Positions 49,238 through 58,300 of a stretch of 64,000 nt of DNA are shown here, piece after piece. Location of the stretch: NCBI GenBank assembly GCA_963931925.1, contig OZ007571.1, positions 9,576,444-9,640,443 of the forward strand, read 5' to 3'. The notes below the pieces were generated by a model. It had not been told where the DNA came from. It ran no database searches and saw nothing but the letters and a program-made list of their open reading frames with translations. The DNA comes from Onchidella celtica. Its lineage: Eukaryota; Mollusca; Gastropoda; Systellommatophora; Onchidiidae. Position numbers and translations under genes: made by a program. Each line of letters starts with the position of its first letter. Position 1 is the first letter of the stretch.

Positions 49238-50023
49238 ATGGCGACTGCTTGTGCCGATGGGAAGTCCACATCTTGTGTCATTATCGAGAGGGAGACAGTG
49301 AGATTTCTCCTCCTAATGTTGATAGGATTATTCATTGTTTTAGTATATAGATCAGAATTGTATTCACTTGGATGTAGATGGAATATTAGATCTAGATCTA
49401 AACATGAGGCTAATTATAACAACTGGAAATTTAGTGTTCTCAACTCGCCTAAATTCATGACCTCATTAATAAACACATGGTCTGTCCTCGGACAGAAAAG
49501 GAGAAATAGATCTAGAACCAGTTCGAAATTTAAGTTAACTAATCCTTCAAATAAAATGAATATCTCTTTAGTAATGTTTTTACTACTGTCATTGTCGGGT
49601 GACGTAGAGCTCGACCCTGGACCCCAGACCAGATTCCCCCCTTGCCCCGTTTGCCTTAAAAAATGTACCTGGAAAACGAGGGCCATTGCATGTGATAGTT
49701 GTGACTGCTGGTACCACATCGACTGTATGGGAATAAACTCAGTAATGTATGAAGCACTGGGCAACAGCAGTGCCGCATGGGAATGTGTCCAGTGTGGCAT
49801 GCCAAATTTTAGTTCCAGCTTGTTCACTGATTTTCAATTAAACTTAGATCTAGATCTAGATAGAAGTAGATCAGGATCCCACCATAGTTTTGATATCTTA
49901 CAACATTTGGATATGAATATGAATAAAAGTAACACTGAAATACCAATTTTTGAACCAAAATGTTCGTCAACTCCACACCCCAAATCCAAGAAAAAAGAGC
50001 CAGCCAAAGAGAAAACTGTTTAG
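49238..50023 (+). pseudogene. CR1-like LINE ORF1: 2A-like motif and PHD finger
   Basis: The frame starts at an ATG and runs 261 codons. Residues 23-37 form a hydrophobic segment (FLLLMLIGLFIVLVY). Residues 121-129 are GDVELDPGP, preceded by the hydrophobic ISLVMFLLLSLS: a 2A-like ribosome-skipping motif known in CR1-type LINEs, except that the usual Asn before PGP is Asp here, which should abolish or weaken skipping. Residues 136-186 are a PHD-type zinc finger with the C4HC3 pattern complete (C136, C139, C152, C155, H160, C163, C183, C186). PHD fingers in this position are thought to bind chromatin or nucleic acid. The frame ends at a TAG at 50021-50023, where one extra T in a TTT run moves it out of frame with the endonuclease. 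Confidence 0.8.
49598..49624 (+). other. 2A-like motif GDVELDPGP with Asn replaced by Asp
   Basis: The codons give GDVELDPGP. The 2A consensus is D(V/I)EXNPGP, with ribosome skipping between G and the final P. The Asn-to-Asp change needs only one base (AAC to GAC). Confidence 0.75.
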
Positions 50024-50711
50024 AACCCAGGTTATAAATTTTCAGAGCATTTGGAACAAGAAAGAAGAACTGAGCTCATTCTTGAATGAAACTAAATCTG
50101 ATGTAATCATCGGACCAGAAACATGGCTAAATGAAAATATAAAAACCAGTGAAATTTCAATCAGCGATGATTACGAAATCTACAGAAATGATAGGAAGAA
50201 GAGAAGGGGAGGTGGGGTCTTGATAGCAGTGAAGAAAAATTTAGTCAGTGAAAAAATACCCAGTAGGGAAGCAGGAGAAACTGTCTTCTGTAAGATTAGC
50301 GTGAAGGGTAAACCTCCTCTCGTCGTGGGTGCAGTCTATCGACCCCCTTGTAGTGACCTGGAAACTAGTAAGAACATCTGTGATGAACTTCTCAGTGCCT
50401 ACCAAAAGAACAAAAAGGCTACCATCTGGATAGGAGGAGACTTCAATTTGCCTGACATAAACTGGGAAGAAGGAAACGTGAAGAATTGCCAAAATTTAAG
50501 AGAAATAAATGACTTATTTTTAGATAGCATTGCGGACATGGGCCTAGAGCAAGCAGTAAAAGAACCCACTCGAGGAGATGCACTGTTAGACCTATTCTTT
50601 ACTAATTTCCCTAACCTTACACGAGAGCTCAAAATTCTCCCTGGCCTAGGGGACCATGACATAGTTCAAATCGATTCAGAACTGAAACCCTTTATAAAAA
50701 AGACCTCTTAG
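50022..50711 (+). pseudogene. CR1-like LINE AP endonuclease domain
   Basis: The endonuclease follows ORF1 in another frame. Motifs in order: VINFQSIWNKKEEL (Asn of motif 1), DVIIGPETWLNE (catalytic Glu), YRNDRKKRRGGGVLIAV, VVGAVYRPP, WIGGDFNLPDINW (Asp and Asn), ALLDLFFTN and LPGLGDHDIV (His and Asp at the end of the domain). This is the apurinic-endonuclease-like enzyme that nicks target DNA for target-primed reverse transcription. There is no ATG of its own: in the intact element it was presumably fused to ORF1. It stops at TAG 50709-50711 because a run of six A at 50696-50701 has one base too many; the family reading continues in the +1 frame. Confidence 0.85.
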
Positions 50712-51986
50712 GCGACAGATTTACCTATGGAATCAGACAGACGAAAATATACTGAAAAGAGAGGCAGCAACTTTTGGCAGCTTTTTCATGAAATATCACT
50801 CTTCAAAAACGGACGTAAACAAACTTTGGGACTGTATCAAGCTAAACCTGAATACGATCATGGAAAATGTTACAACAAAAATGTCATCCACGAAAATTCA
50901 TCAACCCTGGATAAATACTTTAACGAAACGATTAGTCCGGAAAAAATATAAATGGTTCAAAAAAATGAAACAGTGCAACTCCGAACGAGAAAAAAAAAAT
51001 ATCTAGAAATCAAAAGATTGACCCAGAAAGAATGCCGGAAAGCTCATAATTATGTCCATGACATGATAAGTGATACAAGTCATAACAGCAAAAAACTATG
51101 GAGATATGTGAAAAGTAAAAACAAAGAAAACTTTGGAGTAGCGGCACTGAACGATGAGAGAGGACACCCACAGCAAGATGCCCAAAAAAGAGCCAATATT
51201 TTAAATACTCAATTTTGTAAGGTCTTTTCTGACCCAGGGGGTGTCTACCCGGGAGAGCTGAGTGGTGCCAAACTGCCGGATATGGACGAAATATTTGTTA
51301 CAGAAAATGGAGTACTGAAACTTTTGGAAAACCTTAATGAAAATAAAGCTACAGGGCCTGATGGAATTACCGCCAAATTACTGAAACTTTGTGCCAAGGA
51401 AATTGGCCCCGTTTACACTTTGCTGTTTAGAGCTTCAATCGAACAAGGAAAAATACCGGAAGACTGGAAAAAAGCAAATGTTGTACCCATTTTTAAGAAA
51501 GGAAATAAGGCTAGTCCTGAAAATTATAGACCAGTCTCCCTGACATCAATATCTTGTAAGCTTTTAGAGCATATTTTGCACACCAGCATCATGAAGCATC
51601 TCGAGAGACACTCGGTTTTAACACATGTACAGCATGGTTTTAGAAAATACAGGTCGTGTGAGTCCCAGCTGATCACAATTTGCAACGATTTTGTTAATAA
51701 CTTGAATAATACCAGGCAGACGGACACCATTTTACTAGATTTCAGTAAGGCCTTCGATAAAGTGCACCATGCTAGCCTTTTGACTAAACTAAACCATTGT
51801 GGAGTTAGAAACAGTACTTTGAAGTGGATTAAGTCTTTTTTAGAAAACAGAACACAAATAGTAGTCGTTGACGGAAAGTCATCCAATCCTGCACCTGTTC
51901 TCTCGGGAGTACCTCAGGGTACTGTAATGGGCCCCTTGCTATTTTTAGTTTACATTAACGATATGCCGAGTAAGATCTCTCCAGGC
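50712..51986 (+). pseudogene. CR1-like LINE reverse transcriptase, N-terminal part
   Basis: The linker to the polymerase reads in one frame up to about 50990 ([30 protein letters not shown]), then a ten-A run (50990-50999), apparently one A short, shifts it to the frame that stays open to the insertion. Polymerase blocks: [74 protein letters not shown] (motif A with first catalytic Asp) and [20 protein letters not shown] (motif B). The reading then runs into the hAT terminus at 51987 and stops at 52052 inside it. The catalytic ADD box lies beyond the insertion at 55820-55835. Confidence 0.88.
51979..51986 (+). repeat. hAT target-site duplication, left copy
   Basis: CTCCAGGC immediately precedes the CAGGGTTGCCAG terminus and recurs at 55798-55805. 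Confidence 0.92.
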
Positions 51987-52050
51987 CAGGGTTGCCAGTT
52001 TGGCTCTCTCGGGGACAAATTTCGAAAATTTGGGGAATTCCAAACTCTTT

Positions 52051-52113
52051 AGGCTCTCAAATTTTGGTTTGGGGATTTTGGGGATTTTACAAATTTTTTT
52101 GGCTCTTTCGGTA
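52051..52113 (+). repeat. hAT subterminal direct repeat, left copy
   Basis: Contains GGCTCTCAAATTTTGGTTTG, GGGGATTTT and TTTTTTTGGCTCTTTCGGTA, matching 55711-55775 in the same orientation. Confidence 0.75.
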
Positions 52114-52357
52114 GATTATTTATTTTGAAAACTATTGTCAATTAATTATTTAAAAAAAGAAACATCTATAAATTATCACAAGTAAAATGTTTACATTTAA
52201 TGTAAACTGTATGCTTATTTGACTTTCCGAAACAATAATTATCTGTCTTGTTTAGCTTTTTTTTTTCGCGCGCTAGGCCGGCGAATGTCAATAATTAGAG
52301 CAAGCTAGGCTTATGTTTAGGCTAGGCAATCTTGTATTTATTTTTGCTAGATAGATA

Positions 52358-54427
52358 ATGGCATCTAAATGGAAGCCAGCCTATGAAAGTGGTAGGAAGT
52401 ACCACAAAGATTGGGAAATCAAATTTCCATGATTAAGGAAGTCAGCTGATGGGAGCAATGATGCAGAATGCAGATATTGTCATGTTGTCATTGCACCAAA
52501 GGTAACCAGTTTTACAAGGCACGAGGAGAGTACCAAGCACAAGCAGCGAATTCCTCCATCTACACAGGGCTTGTTAACTGTTGAAAAAACACCCCGAGAT
52601 CGACCAACAAAGGGGCCATCAGATGATGTTAAGAAAGCGGAGATTGAATTATCAGTGTCAGTGGCGTGTCACTGCTCTGTTAGATTTATCGACCACATGA
52701 GTGAACTTATCACCAAACACGGAGAGGGAAGTACTATTGGTAAAATTAAACTGCATCGTACAAAATGTGCTTCTATAATTCGGAATGTTGTTGCTCCTGC
52801 TCTGAGAGATGAATTGGAAAAGGACTTCACTGACAAAAAGTTCGCTCTTATGATTGACGAGTCCACAGATGTGAGCACACAAAAGCTTCTGTGCATGGCA
52901 GTTGTTTTTGTTTCTGACACAGGGGATATCAGAATGGAGTATCTTGGGCTTGTGCCTGTGCTACAAACTGACGCTGAAACATTATTCCGAACTCTGGAAA
53001 GAGAATTAGGTGTTTTTGGACAGAAGATGGAAAACTGTATAGGACTGTCCTCTGATGGAGCATCCGTTATGGTTGGCAAACATAACAGCGTGTTTACAAG
53101 AATAAAAGAGAAAGCACCACACTGCATACAGCTAAAATGCACATGCCACTCGTTGGCTCTGTGTATTCAGCACGCTTTTTGCAAACTGCCTTCAAATATT
53201 GCATTTCTTCTTAGAGAAGTCCCAAATTGGTTTTCTCATAGTGCCCTTCGTCGAGATGCATTTAATGCCCTCTTCAATGTCATGAATGCTGACACAGGAC
53301 TAGACAGCGGCAACTCTCATCCGACACCCTTCGTGAAAACGGCTGCCACAAGGTGGCTTGTGAGGGGCAAAGTCATGTACAATATCCTCGTGAACTGGCA
53401 TGAGTTGTTAGCTTACTTCAGTGTTGTGGAAGTGAGCATTCCTGGACAGCCAGATTCCAAGTACAAGGCCAGACTGTTAAAAGAAATGTTTCAGGATCAA
53501 ATGAACTACTTGTACTTCCATTTTGCCACTCCTGTGGTCCAGGAGTTCGAAAGAGTTAATGCCATGTTCCAGTCTACCAAAGAAGACCCCCATCGCCTCG
53601 CACAAGAACTCGACCTTATGCTCCAAAGTCTGAAAGGGAGGCTATATAAAACCAATGGCCAAAAGAAATCAATGGAAGAATGTGATCTGGGCAGCAAATT
53701 TCTAGACGAATGCTCTCGACACGTCAAAAAATGTGCTGGAGGATTTGAACAGGAAAAAGAAGAAACCAAAGTAATGCAAGTTAAACAAAGATGTTGTGAT
53801 ATGTTGGAAGAAGCCCTGGCTCAAGTTAACATGAGGGTCCCAGAAGCAGCAAATCTCTTCAAAAGCCTAAGTTTGCTAAACCCCGCTGTGGTATTGGGCC
53901 AAGTAAACAAACCCAAGTTCAATGAACTTCCGTTTCAACACCACATCGCAGAACGCAATGTACCACTGGTTGAAGATCAGTTCAGGCGACTTACTTTTGT
54001 GAACTGGAGCGAAGAGTTAGCATTCAAAGAACATGGCATTCCAGCTGATTCTGTTACATTTTGGACTGGTGTGAGGAAAAGTGAAGGGTTCCGAGAGCTG
54101 GCTGATTATGCTCTCAATTGTCTTGTTGTTCCTGTCAGCAATGCTGTCATTGAAAGATTGTTTTCGTTAGTCACAGGCACAAAGACAAAGCCTAGGAACA
54201 AGCTTGCAGTTGACTCACTTGATGCCATTATCAGAATTAAAGCTCACGTTCAGCTTAAAAATGCCTGTTGCAGACAGTTTATTGTCACACCAAACATGCT
54301 GCAGTTGCACACGTCACAAGTGCTGTACAAAACGCCATCGTCAAGCACTGCCAGTGCTAGTGCAGTGCCAAGCAGTTCAATGGAAATGGAAGATGATCCA
54401 GACGAGGCCATCCTCCAATTTCTTTAA
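52358..54427 (+). pseudogene. hAT transposase with BED-type zinc finger, one premature stop
   Basis: The frame starts at ATG 52358 and would be 689 codons long, but codon 25 is TGA (52430-52432), at the position where the family has Trp in FPWL. After it comes a BED-type zinc finger (ECRYCH, then HEESTKH, about residues 38-65). The RNase-H-like catalytic core follows: LMIDESTD with the first Asp near residue 167, LSSDGASVMVGKHNS with the second near 233, CTCHSLALCIQHA, and the C-terminal hAT dimerisation block LVVPVSNAVIERLFSLVTGT with the likely catalytic Glu near 599 and KTKPRNKL after it. The enzyme cuts at the element's ends and inserts it. It resembles the DUF4371/ZNF862-like branch. The RTE insertion lies after the stop, so the nonsense codon is the only clear lesion. 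The uninterrupted part starts at 52571. Confidence 0.9.
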
Positions 54428-54458
54428 TTTCTTCGACAAAACAAGTTTTCCAGTCATG

Positions 54459-54536
54459 TTGTAAATAAGTTATTAGTTACCTTGAGCCATGTTGTAAATA
54501 AGTTATTAGTTACCTTGAGCCATCTTGTAAATAAGT
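54459..54536 (+). repeat. Short tandem repeat in the hAT 3' UTR
   Basis: About 2.5 copies of a 34-bp unit with TTGTAAATAAGTTATTAG and TTACCTTGAGCCAT, ending where the RTE-like LINE begins. Confidence 0.85.
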
Positions 54537-55442
54537 TATCACTTTCATCATCATCATCATCATTGCCTTTCTCACCCTGGATCAGGGTATTGGCCACCAA
54601 CAAACACTTTCCACCCCTCTCTATCATGGGCCAGCCTCTTTACATTATTCCAAGTCTTTCCGCTTCGTTGCACATCATTTTCTCTGGCTCTTCTCCACGT
54701 TCCGCGCGGCCTTCCTCTTGATCTCTTGCCCTGGGGATTCCAATCCAATACCTTCTTCGTGATGCTGTTTCCTGGCCTCCTGAGAGTGTGGCCGATCCAT
54801 CTCCATCGCCTCCTACCAATTTCCTCTCTGACTGGGCTCTGTCTTGTTCTTTTCCATACAATTTCATTGCTGACCTTGTCTGTCCATCTGATCTTAAGTA
54901 GCTTCCTCAAACATCTGTTGATGAAAACTTGGATTCTCTTTATGCAGGCCTGAGACGCATTCCAAGTCTCACATCCATACAACAGGACTGACTTCACGTT
55001 CGAGTTGAATATCCTCAGCTTTGTTTTTAGAGATATATCCTTGGTTCTCCAAATCTTGCTTAAGGACGTGAAAGCTGCCTGTGCCTTTCCAATTCGTGCT
55101 TTGACTTCTGCCTCTGTTCCTCCCTTATTGTCAATGATACTACCAAGATAGCAGAAGGACTCTACATCTTCCAGTGGTTGATCTCCTACTCTGACTTGTG
55201 CGCTTGGGGGTGCAACAATTTTTAGGACCTTCGACTTCGCAGGATGTATCCTCAATCCAATAGATTCTGAAATTTTGTTTAGAGCTGTAGTCTTTGCTTG
55301 CATCTGGTCGTGTGTGTGCGACAATAGTGCCAAGTCATCTGCAAAATCTAGATCGTCCATCTGTGTCCATGGGGTCCATTGTATGCCATTTCTTCCTCCA
55401 CTGGTGGTTTCTTTCATAAGCCAATCAATCACCAGGACAAAT
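54537..55442 (-). mobile_element. RTE-like LINE, 5'-truncated, copy 2, inside the hAT element
   Basis: On the plus strand the insertion starts with the inverted tail TCATCATCATCATCATTGCC and ends at the truncation point CCAGGACAAA. It matches 46414-47308 almost base for base in reverse orientation. The truncation lies about 170 bp further into the element than in copy 1. No target duplication is obvious. Confidence 0.88.
54572..55442 (-). pseudogene. RTE-like reverse transcriptase fragment
   Basis: About 290 codons are open on the minus strand from the truncation point to the stop at 54572-54574. They begin LVIDWLMKETTSGG, so motif B is already lost, but DLDFADDLALLSH (motif C) and the entire RTE C-terminus (RRRWRWIGHTLRRP, GKRSRGRPRGTWRR) are intact. 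Differences from copy 1 include Met for Leu before DDLDF, Asn for Lys before KISES, Asp for Glu in the VESFCYLG block, Ile for Thr in SKTWRT, and Gln for Leu in GGLYPDPG. There are no stops or frameshifts, so insertion was recent. Lacking endonuclease and polymerase fingers, it is dead on arrival. Confidence 0.87.
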
Positions 55443-55710
55443 TTGCCGTTAAACAAATGGAAGGAGTGTTACACTAGTTGAGAGAATCAGCTGTAAATGG
55501 TTTATAATTTTATGTCAAGTTTTATGGAGAGGCCTCATCCAGAGCTAGATGTCTACAAAAAGAAAACACAGCTTGGTAAGTTGGCTATTCAATTTTTATG
55601 TGAAGTGAGAGTGAAAAAAGGTATGAGAGGAGTGATGTGTTAGAGAGATGAAGGCTGGATGCGATAGGGTTTGGAAGCCAAGGAAGGGTTTGTAAGTTTG
55701 GCTCCCAAAT

Positions 55711-55775
55711 TTGGCCCTCAAATTTTATTTGGGGATTTTTTTGGCTCTTGTCTACTAACGATTTGGCTCTTTGGT
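55711..55775 (+). repeat. hAT subterminal direct repeat, right copy
   Basis: Contains GGCCCTCAAATTTTATTTGG, GGATTTTTTTGGCTCTTG and GATTTGGCTCTTTGGTA, matching 52051-52113 in the same orientation. Confidence 0.75.
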
Positions 55776-55797
55776 AAAAATATATCTGGCAACCCTG

Positions 55798-55805
55798 CTC
55801 CAGGC
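55798..55805 (+). repeat. hAT target-site duplication, right copy
   Basis: CTCCAGGC follows the terminal CTGGCAACCCTG directly and is identical to 51979-51986. Confidence 0.92.
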
Positions 55806-56082
55806 ACTAAATTACGACTGATCGCCGATGATAGCCTCCTCTATAGATCAATAAATTCAAAAGAAGATACGGAAATTTTACAGAAAGATTTGGACAGTCT
55901 ACAAGAATGGGAGAGGGACTGGCGTATGGAATTCCACCCCAATAAATGCCAAGTCCTGAGAATTTCAAATAAACATCGCAACATCACCTCGGACTACTTT
56001 ATACATGGCGAGAAATTGAGTGAAACAGATGAGGCTAAATATTTAGGAATTACATTAGACAGAAAACTTACATGGAACAACG
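55806..56082 (+). pseudogene. CR1-like LINE reverse transcriptase, middle part
   Basis: This continues the CR1 frame broken by the hAT element: TKLRLIADDSLLYRSI carries the catalytic ADD of motif C, followed by DLDSLQEWERDWRMEFHPNK and KCQVLRISN, then EAKYLGITLDRKLTWNN, the thumb-proximal block. The next residues expected in CR1, HIN and so on, are found 1.4 kb downstream at 57498. The joint at about 56080-56084 is slightly ambiguous because AACGAC could code the Asn-Asp of either element. Confidence 0.88.
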
Positions 56083-56084
56083 AC

Positions 56085-57229
56085 CTTCGCCCAGTTGCAT
56101 TAACTTCCATTATCTTTAAATGCTTTGAAAAACTTGTTTTAACTGAACTAACGAAGGAGGTCAAACAAAATCTCGATCCTTTGCAATTTGCATACAAAGA
56201 AAACAGGAACACAGAAGACGCCTTATTGTTTTTATTGCATAACATCTACAGTCATTTAGACACTGGTAAAACCTGTTTCGTGTGCTCCTAGTCGATTTTT
56301 CGTCTGCGTTTAACACCATACGACCGCACTTAATGTTTCAAAAGCTTACCAACCTACACGTGAGTTCTTTTTTAAAGAGCTGGATCTTCGAATTTCTAAC
56401 ACAGAGAAGCCAGTTTGTGGATATAAACAACACATTTTCCAAATTACTCACAACAAACACAGGAGCGCCACAAGGCTGCGTGCTGTCACCTGCCTTGTAT
56501 ACATTGTATACAAATGATTTCACTGTGACACACAACAACGTTTACCTTCTTAAATTTGCCGACGACTCTGCTTTTTTAGGCCTTTTACCTAACTCTGGCC
56601 ACGAATATTCTAACATTGTACAATCCTTTCATTGTTGGTGTAATAACAACTATCTTCTACTGAATGTTAAGAAAACAAAAGAGCTTGTTTTTGACTTTAG
56701 GAAAAATAACAACGATCCTGTTTGCCCTCTTACTATCAACAATGAAGAGGTTGAAATTGTCACAGAGGCCAAATATCTTGGCATTACTATTGATTCATTG
56801 CTTAACTGGCATGCGCATGTAACATATGTATACAAGAAAGCCAACCAGCGCATGTATTTCCTCAGAAAGCTCTGCTTTTTAAAAGTTAGCAAAAGCATTC
56901 TGAAAATATTTTACACCATGGCTATTCAGAGCGTTTTGATGTATGGAGTTGTCTGTTGGGGAGGAAACATCTTACAAAAAGATAAAAATAAGATCAATAA
57001 TTTAATTTAAAAAGCATCCAAAATTTGTATCTGTGATCTGCCATATTTTGATGAGCTGTACACTGGTGCTTGTATTAAAAAAGCTAATATCATTATAAAT
57101 GACCCCCAACATCCCCTGAACAAGGAATATATAAGATCTGTAAGAAGTTTAAGGCTGTTGTCAAAGAAAACTAAAACTGAGCGCTACTTTAAATCGTTTA
57201 TTCCATCATCAACTAGGATGTTACAATAA
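56085..57229 (+). pseudogene. Rex1/Babar-like reverse transcriptase, broken
   Basis: Blocks in order: RPVALTSIIFKCFEKLVL, DPLQFAYKENRNTEDALLFL, then LLVDFSSAFNTIRPH (motif A), TGAPQGCVLSPALYTLYTND (motif B), LKFADDSAFLGL (motif C), WCNNNYLLLNVKKTKELVFD, EAKYLGITIDSLLNWHAHV and MYGVVCWGGN. A one-base deletion near 56284 splits the frame just before motif A, and TAA at 57008-57010 interrupts it close to the end; the same frame then continues (KASKICICDL, DPQHPLNKEYIRSVRSLR, ERYFKSFIPSSTRML) to a second TAA at 57227-57229, the natural end. The GAPQGCVLSP and HPL...SR...SF(F/V)P pattern points to Rex1/Babar. The copy lacks an endonuclease and is inactive. Confidence 0.82.
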
Positions 57230-57470
57230 TGTCGTCATCTTGATCGTAATCTGTGCACAGTTGAATTATGTCCTGCGTGTCAGGTCAATGTGTTTTAGTT
57301 AGGGAAGCATATTGTGTGCACTGTTAATTTTGTTAATTTAGTTAATTTATCAGTGTGTGTGTATATATGTGTGTGTGCGCGCTATGTATCATACTTTCTG
57401 CTTCTGTAACTGTATTGTTATGTATTCAATGATCAAAACAAATTTCCTTGTACAAGGACGAATAAAATTT

Positions 57471-57497
57471 ATCTTATCTTATCTTATCTTATCTTAT
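57471..57497 (+). repeat. ATCTT pentanucleotide tail of the Rex1-like LINE
   Basis: Five tandem units between the AATAAAATTT end of the element and the resumed CR1 sequence. Confidence 0.9.
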
Positions 57498-58058
57498 CAT
57501 ATTAATAGCACATGCAACAAAGCAAACAGTATACTAGCATTTCTGAAAAGGAACATCTCTAACTGTGATGGGAAAGTAAAAGAAAAATGCTATAACACCT
57601 TCGTGAGGCCCTCCCTAGAGTATGGCTGCAGTGTCTGGGACCCCCACTGTCGAATAAACATAGAACAACTGGAAAGGGTCCAGAGGAGAGCTGCTCGCTT
57701 TGTGACAAATGATTATGCTAGAAGCAATAGTGTCAATACAATGATGAGAGACCTCGAGTGGACACCATTAGAAGAAAGAAGAGCAAAAAACAAAGTAAAA
57801 CTATTTTATAAGGGCAGGGAAGGAAATACCGATATCCCACTGAACCACCTCAGCATTAACACCAGAGGCAACAGAAAGAATAACATAAAATATAACATCC
57901 CCAACTCACGGATTAACAGCCATCTTTACTCTTTTTACCCTAATGTCATCAGGATGTGGAACAACCTCCCGGCAGAAGTCCAAAAAATATCGTCTGCAAC
58001 GGCTTTTGGCAATGAATTGAAGAACATAATTATCCGTTGCAGCTACCATTGTATTTAA
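57498..58058 (+). pseudogene. CR1-like LINE reverse transcriptase, C-terminal part
   Basis: The open frame resumes the CR1 with HINSTCNKANSILAFLKRNI, then CYNTFVRPSLEYGCSVWDPH, IEQLERVQRRAARFVTNDY, WTPLEERRAKNKVKLFYK and MWNNLPAEVQKISSATAFGN, ending at TAA 58056-58058. This is the usual CR1 C-terminus. It has no internal stops, unlike the first half of the element. The frame open upstream of 57498 belongs to the Rex1-like tail and is not part of this protein. Confidence 0.88.
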
Positions 58059-58300
58059 AGTGTGGGTCTATTTCTGTGCACATTCTAGGTACCAGGAGAT
58101 ATTTTTAACCAGAGATATACATATACAAAGAAATTACACAACGATATATTTTAAATGGTCTTAATATATGCTGTTTTAGCCTGTTTTAGCCTCAGATAAG
58201 GGGCGTCGAGTCGCACATAGTGCAGTTGAGGAATCGTCAGATTATATAGACGAGTCAACTACATGGGAAAAAGAAGAAGAACTGAAAATGGAAAGAGCAT
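58059..58300 (+). other. Probable CR1 3' UTR
   Basis: A non-coding segment follows the CR1 stop and includes a short duplication (TTTTAGCCTG twice near 58173-58187) and a GAAAAAGAAGAAGAAC purine run near 58266. The exact 3' end and any target duplication could not be identified. Confidence 0.45.

Larger units (their letters stand above)
51987..55797 (+). mobile_element. hAT DNA transposon inserted in the CR1 reverse transcriptase
   Basis: The ends are 12-bp perfect inverted repeats (CAGGGTTGCCAG at 51987-51998, CTGGCAACCCTG at 55786-55797) and the element is flanked by the 8-bp duplication CTCCAGGC. Eight-base duplications and CAGGG-type ends are hallmarks of hAT elements. It encodes one transposase (52358-54427) and carries an RTE-like LINE in its 3' part (54537-55442). 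Without that guest it is about 2.9 kb. Besides the inverted ends, both sides carry direct copies of a segment with GGCTCT, CAAATTTT, TTTGGGGATTTT and GGCTCTTT blocks (52051-52113 and 55711-55775). Confidence 0.95.
56083..57497 (+). mobile_element. Rex1/Babar-like LINE, 5'-truncated, inside the CR1
   Basis: The insertion starts within the reverse transcriptase (RPVALTS block) and ends after AATAAAATTTATCTT with about five ATCTT pentanucleotides (57471-57497). The CR1 reading resumes at once with HINSTCNKAN. No target duplication is evident. Two other 3' UTR remnants of the same kind lie at 29875-30240 (minus) and 35455-35672 (plus). Confidence 0.85.
49238..58300 (+). mobile_element. CR1-like LINE, near complete, interrupted by two insertions
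   Basis: Four separated plus-strand blocks make one element: ORF1 (49238-50023), endonuclease and reverse transcriptase start (about 50022-51986), reverse transcriptase middle (55806-56082) and C-terminus (57498-58058), plus a 3' UTR ending around 58300 (limit uncertain). The interruptions are a hAT transposon at 51987-55797 and a Rex1-like LINE at about 56083-57497. At the hAT site the target duplication lets the flanks rejoin in frame. About 3.9 kb belong to the CR1 itself. Three frameshifts, all in homopolymers, lie in the first half. Confidence 0.88.

Noticed and set aside
50727-50951. Separate 74-codon gene after the endonuclease
   Set aside because: It is the out-of-frame continuation of the CR1 linker; the correct reading is in the next frame.
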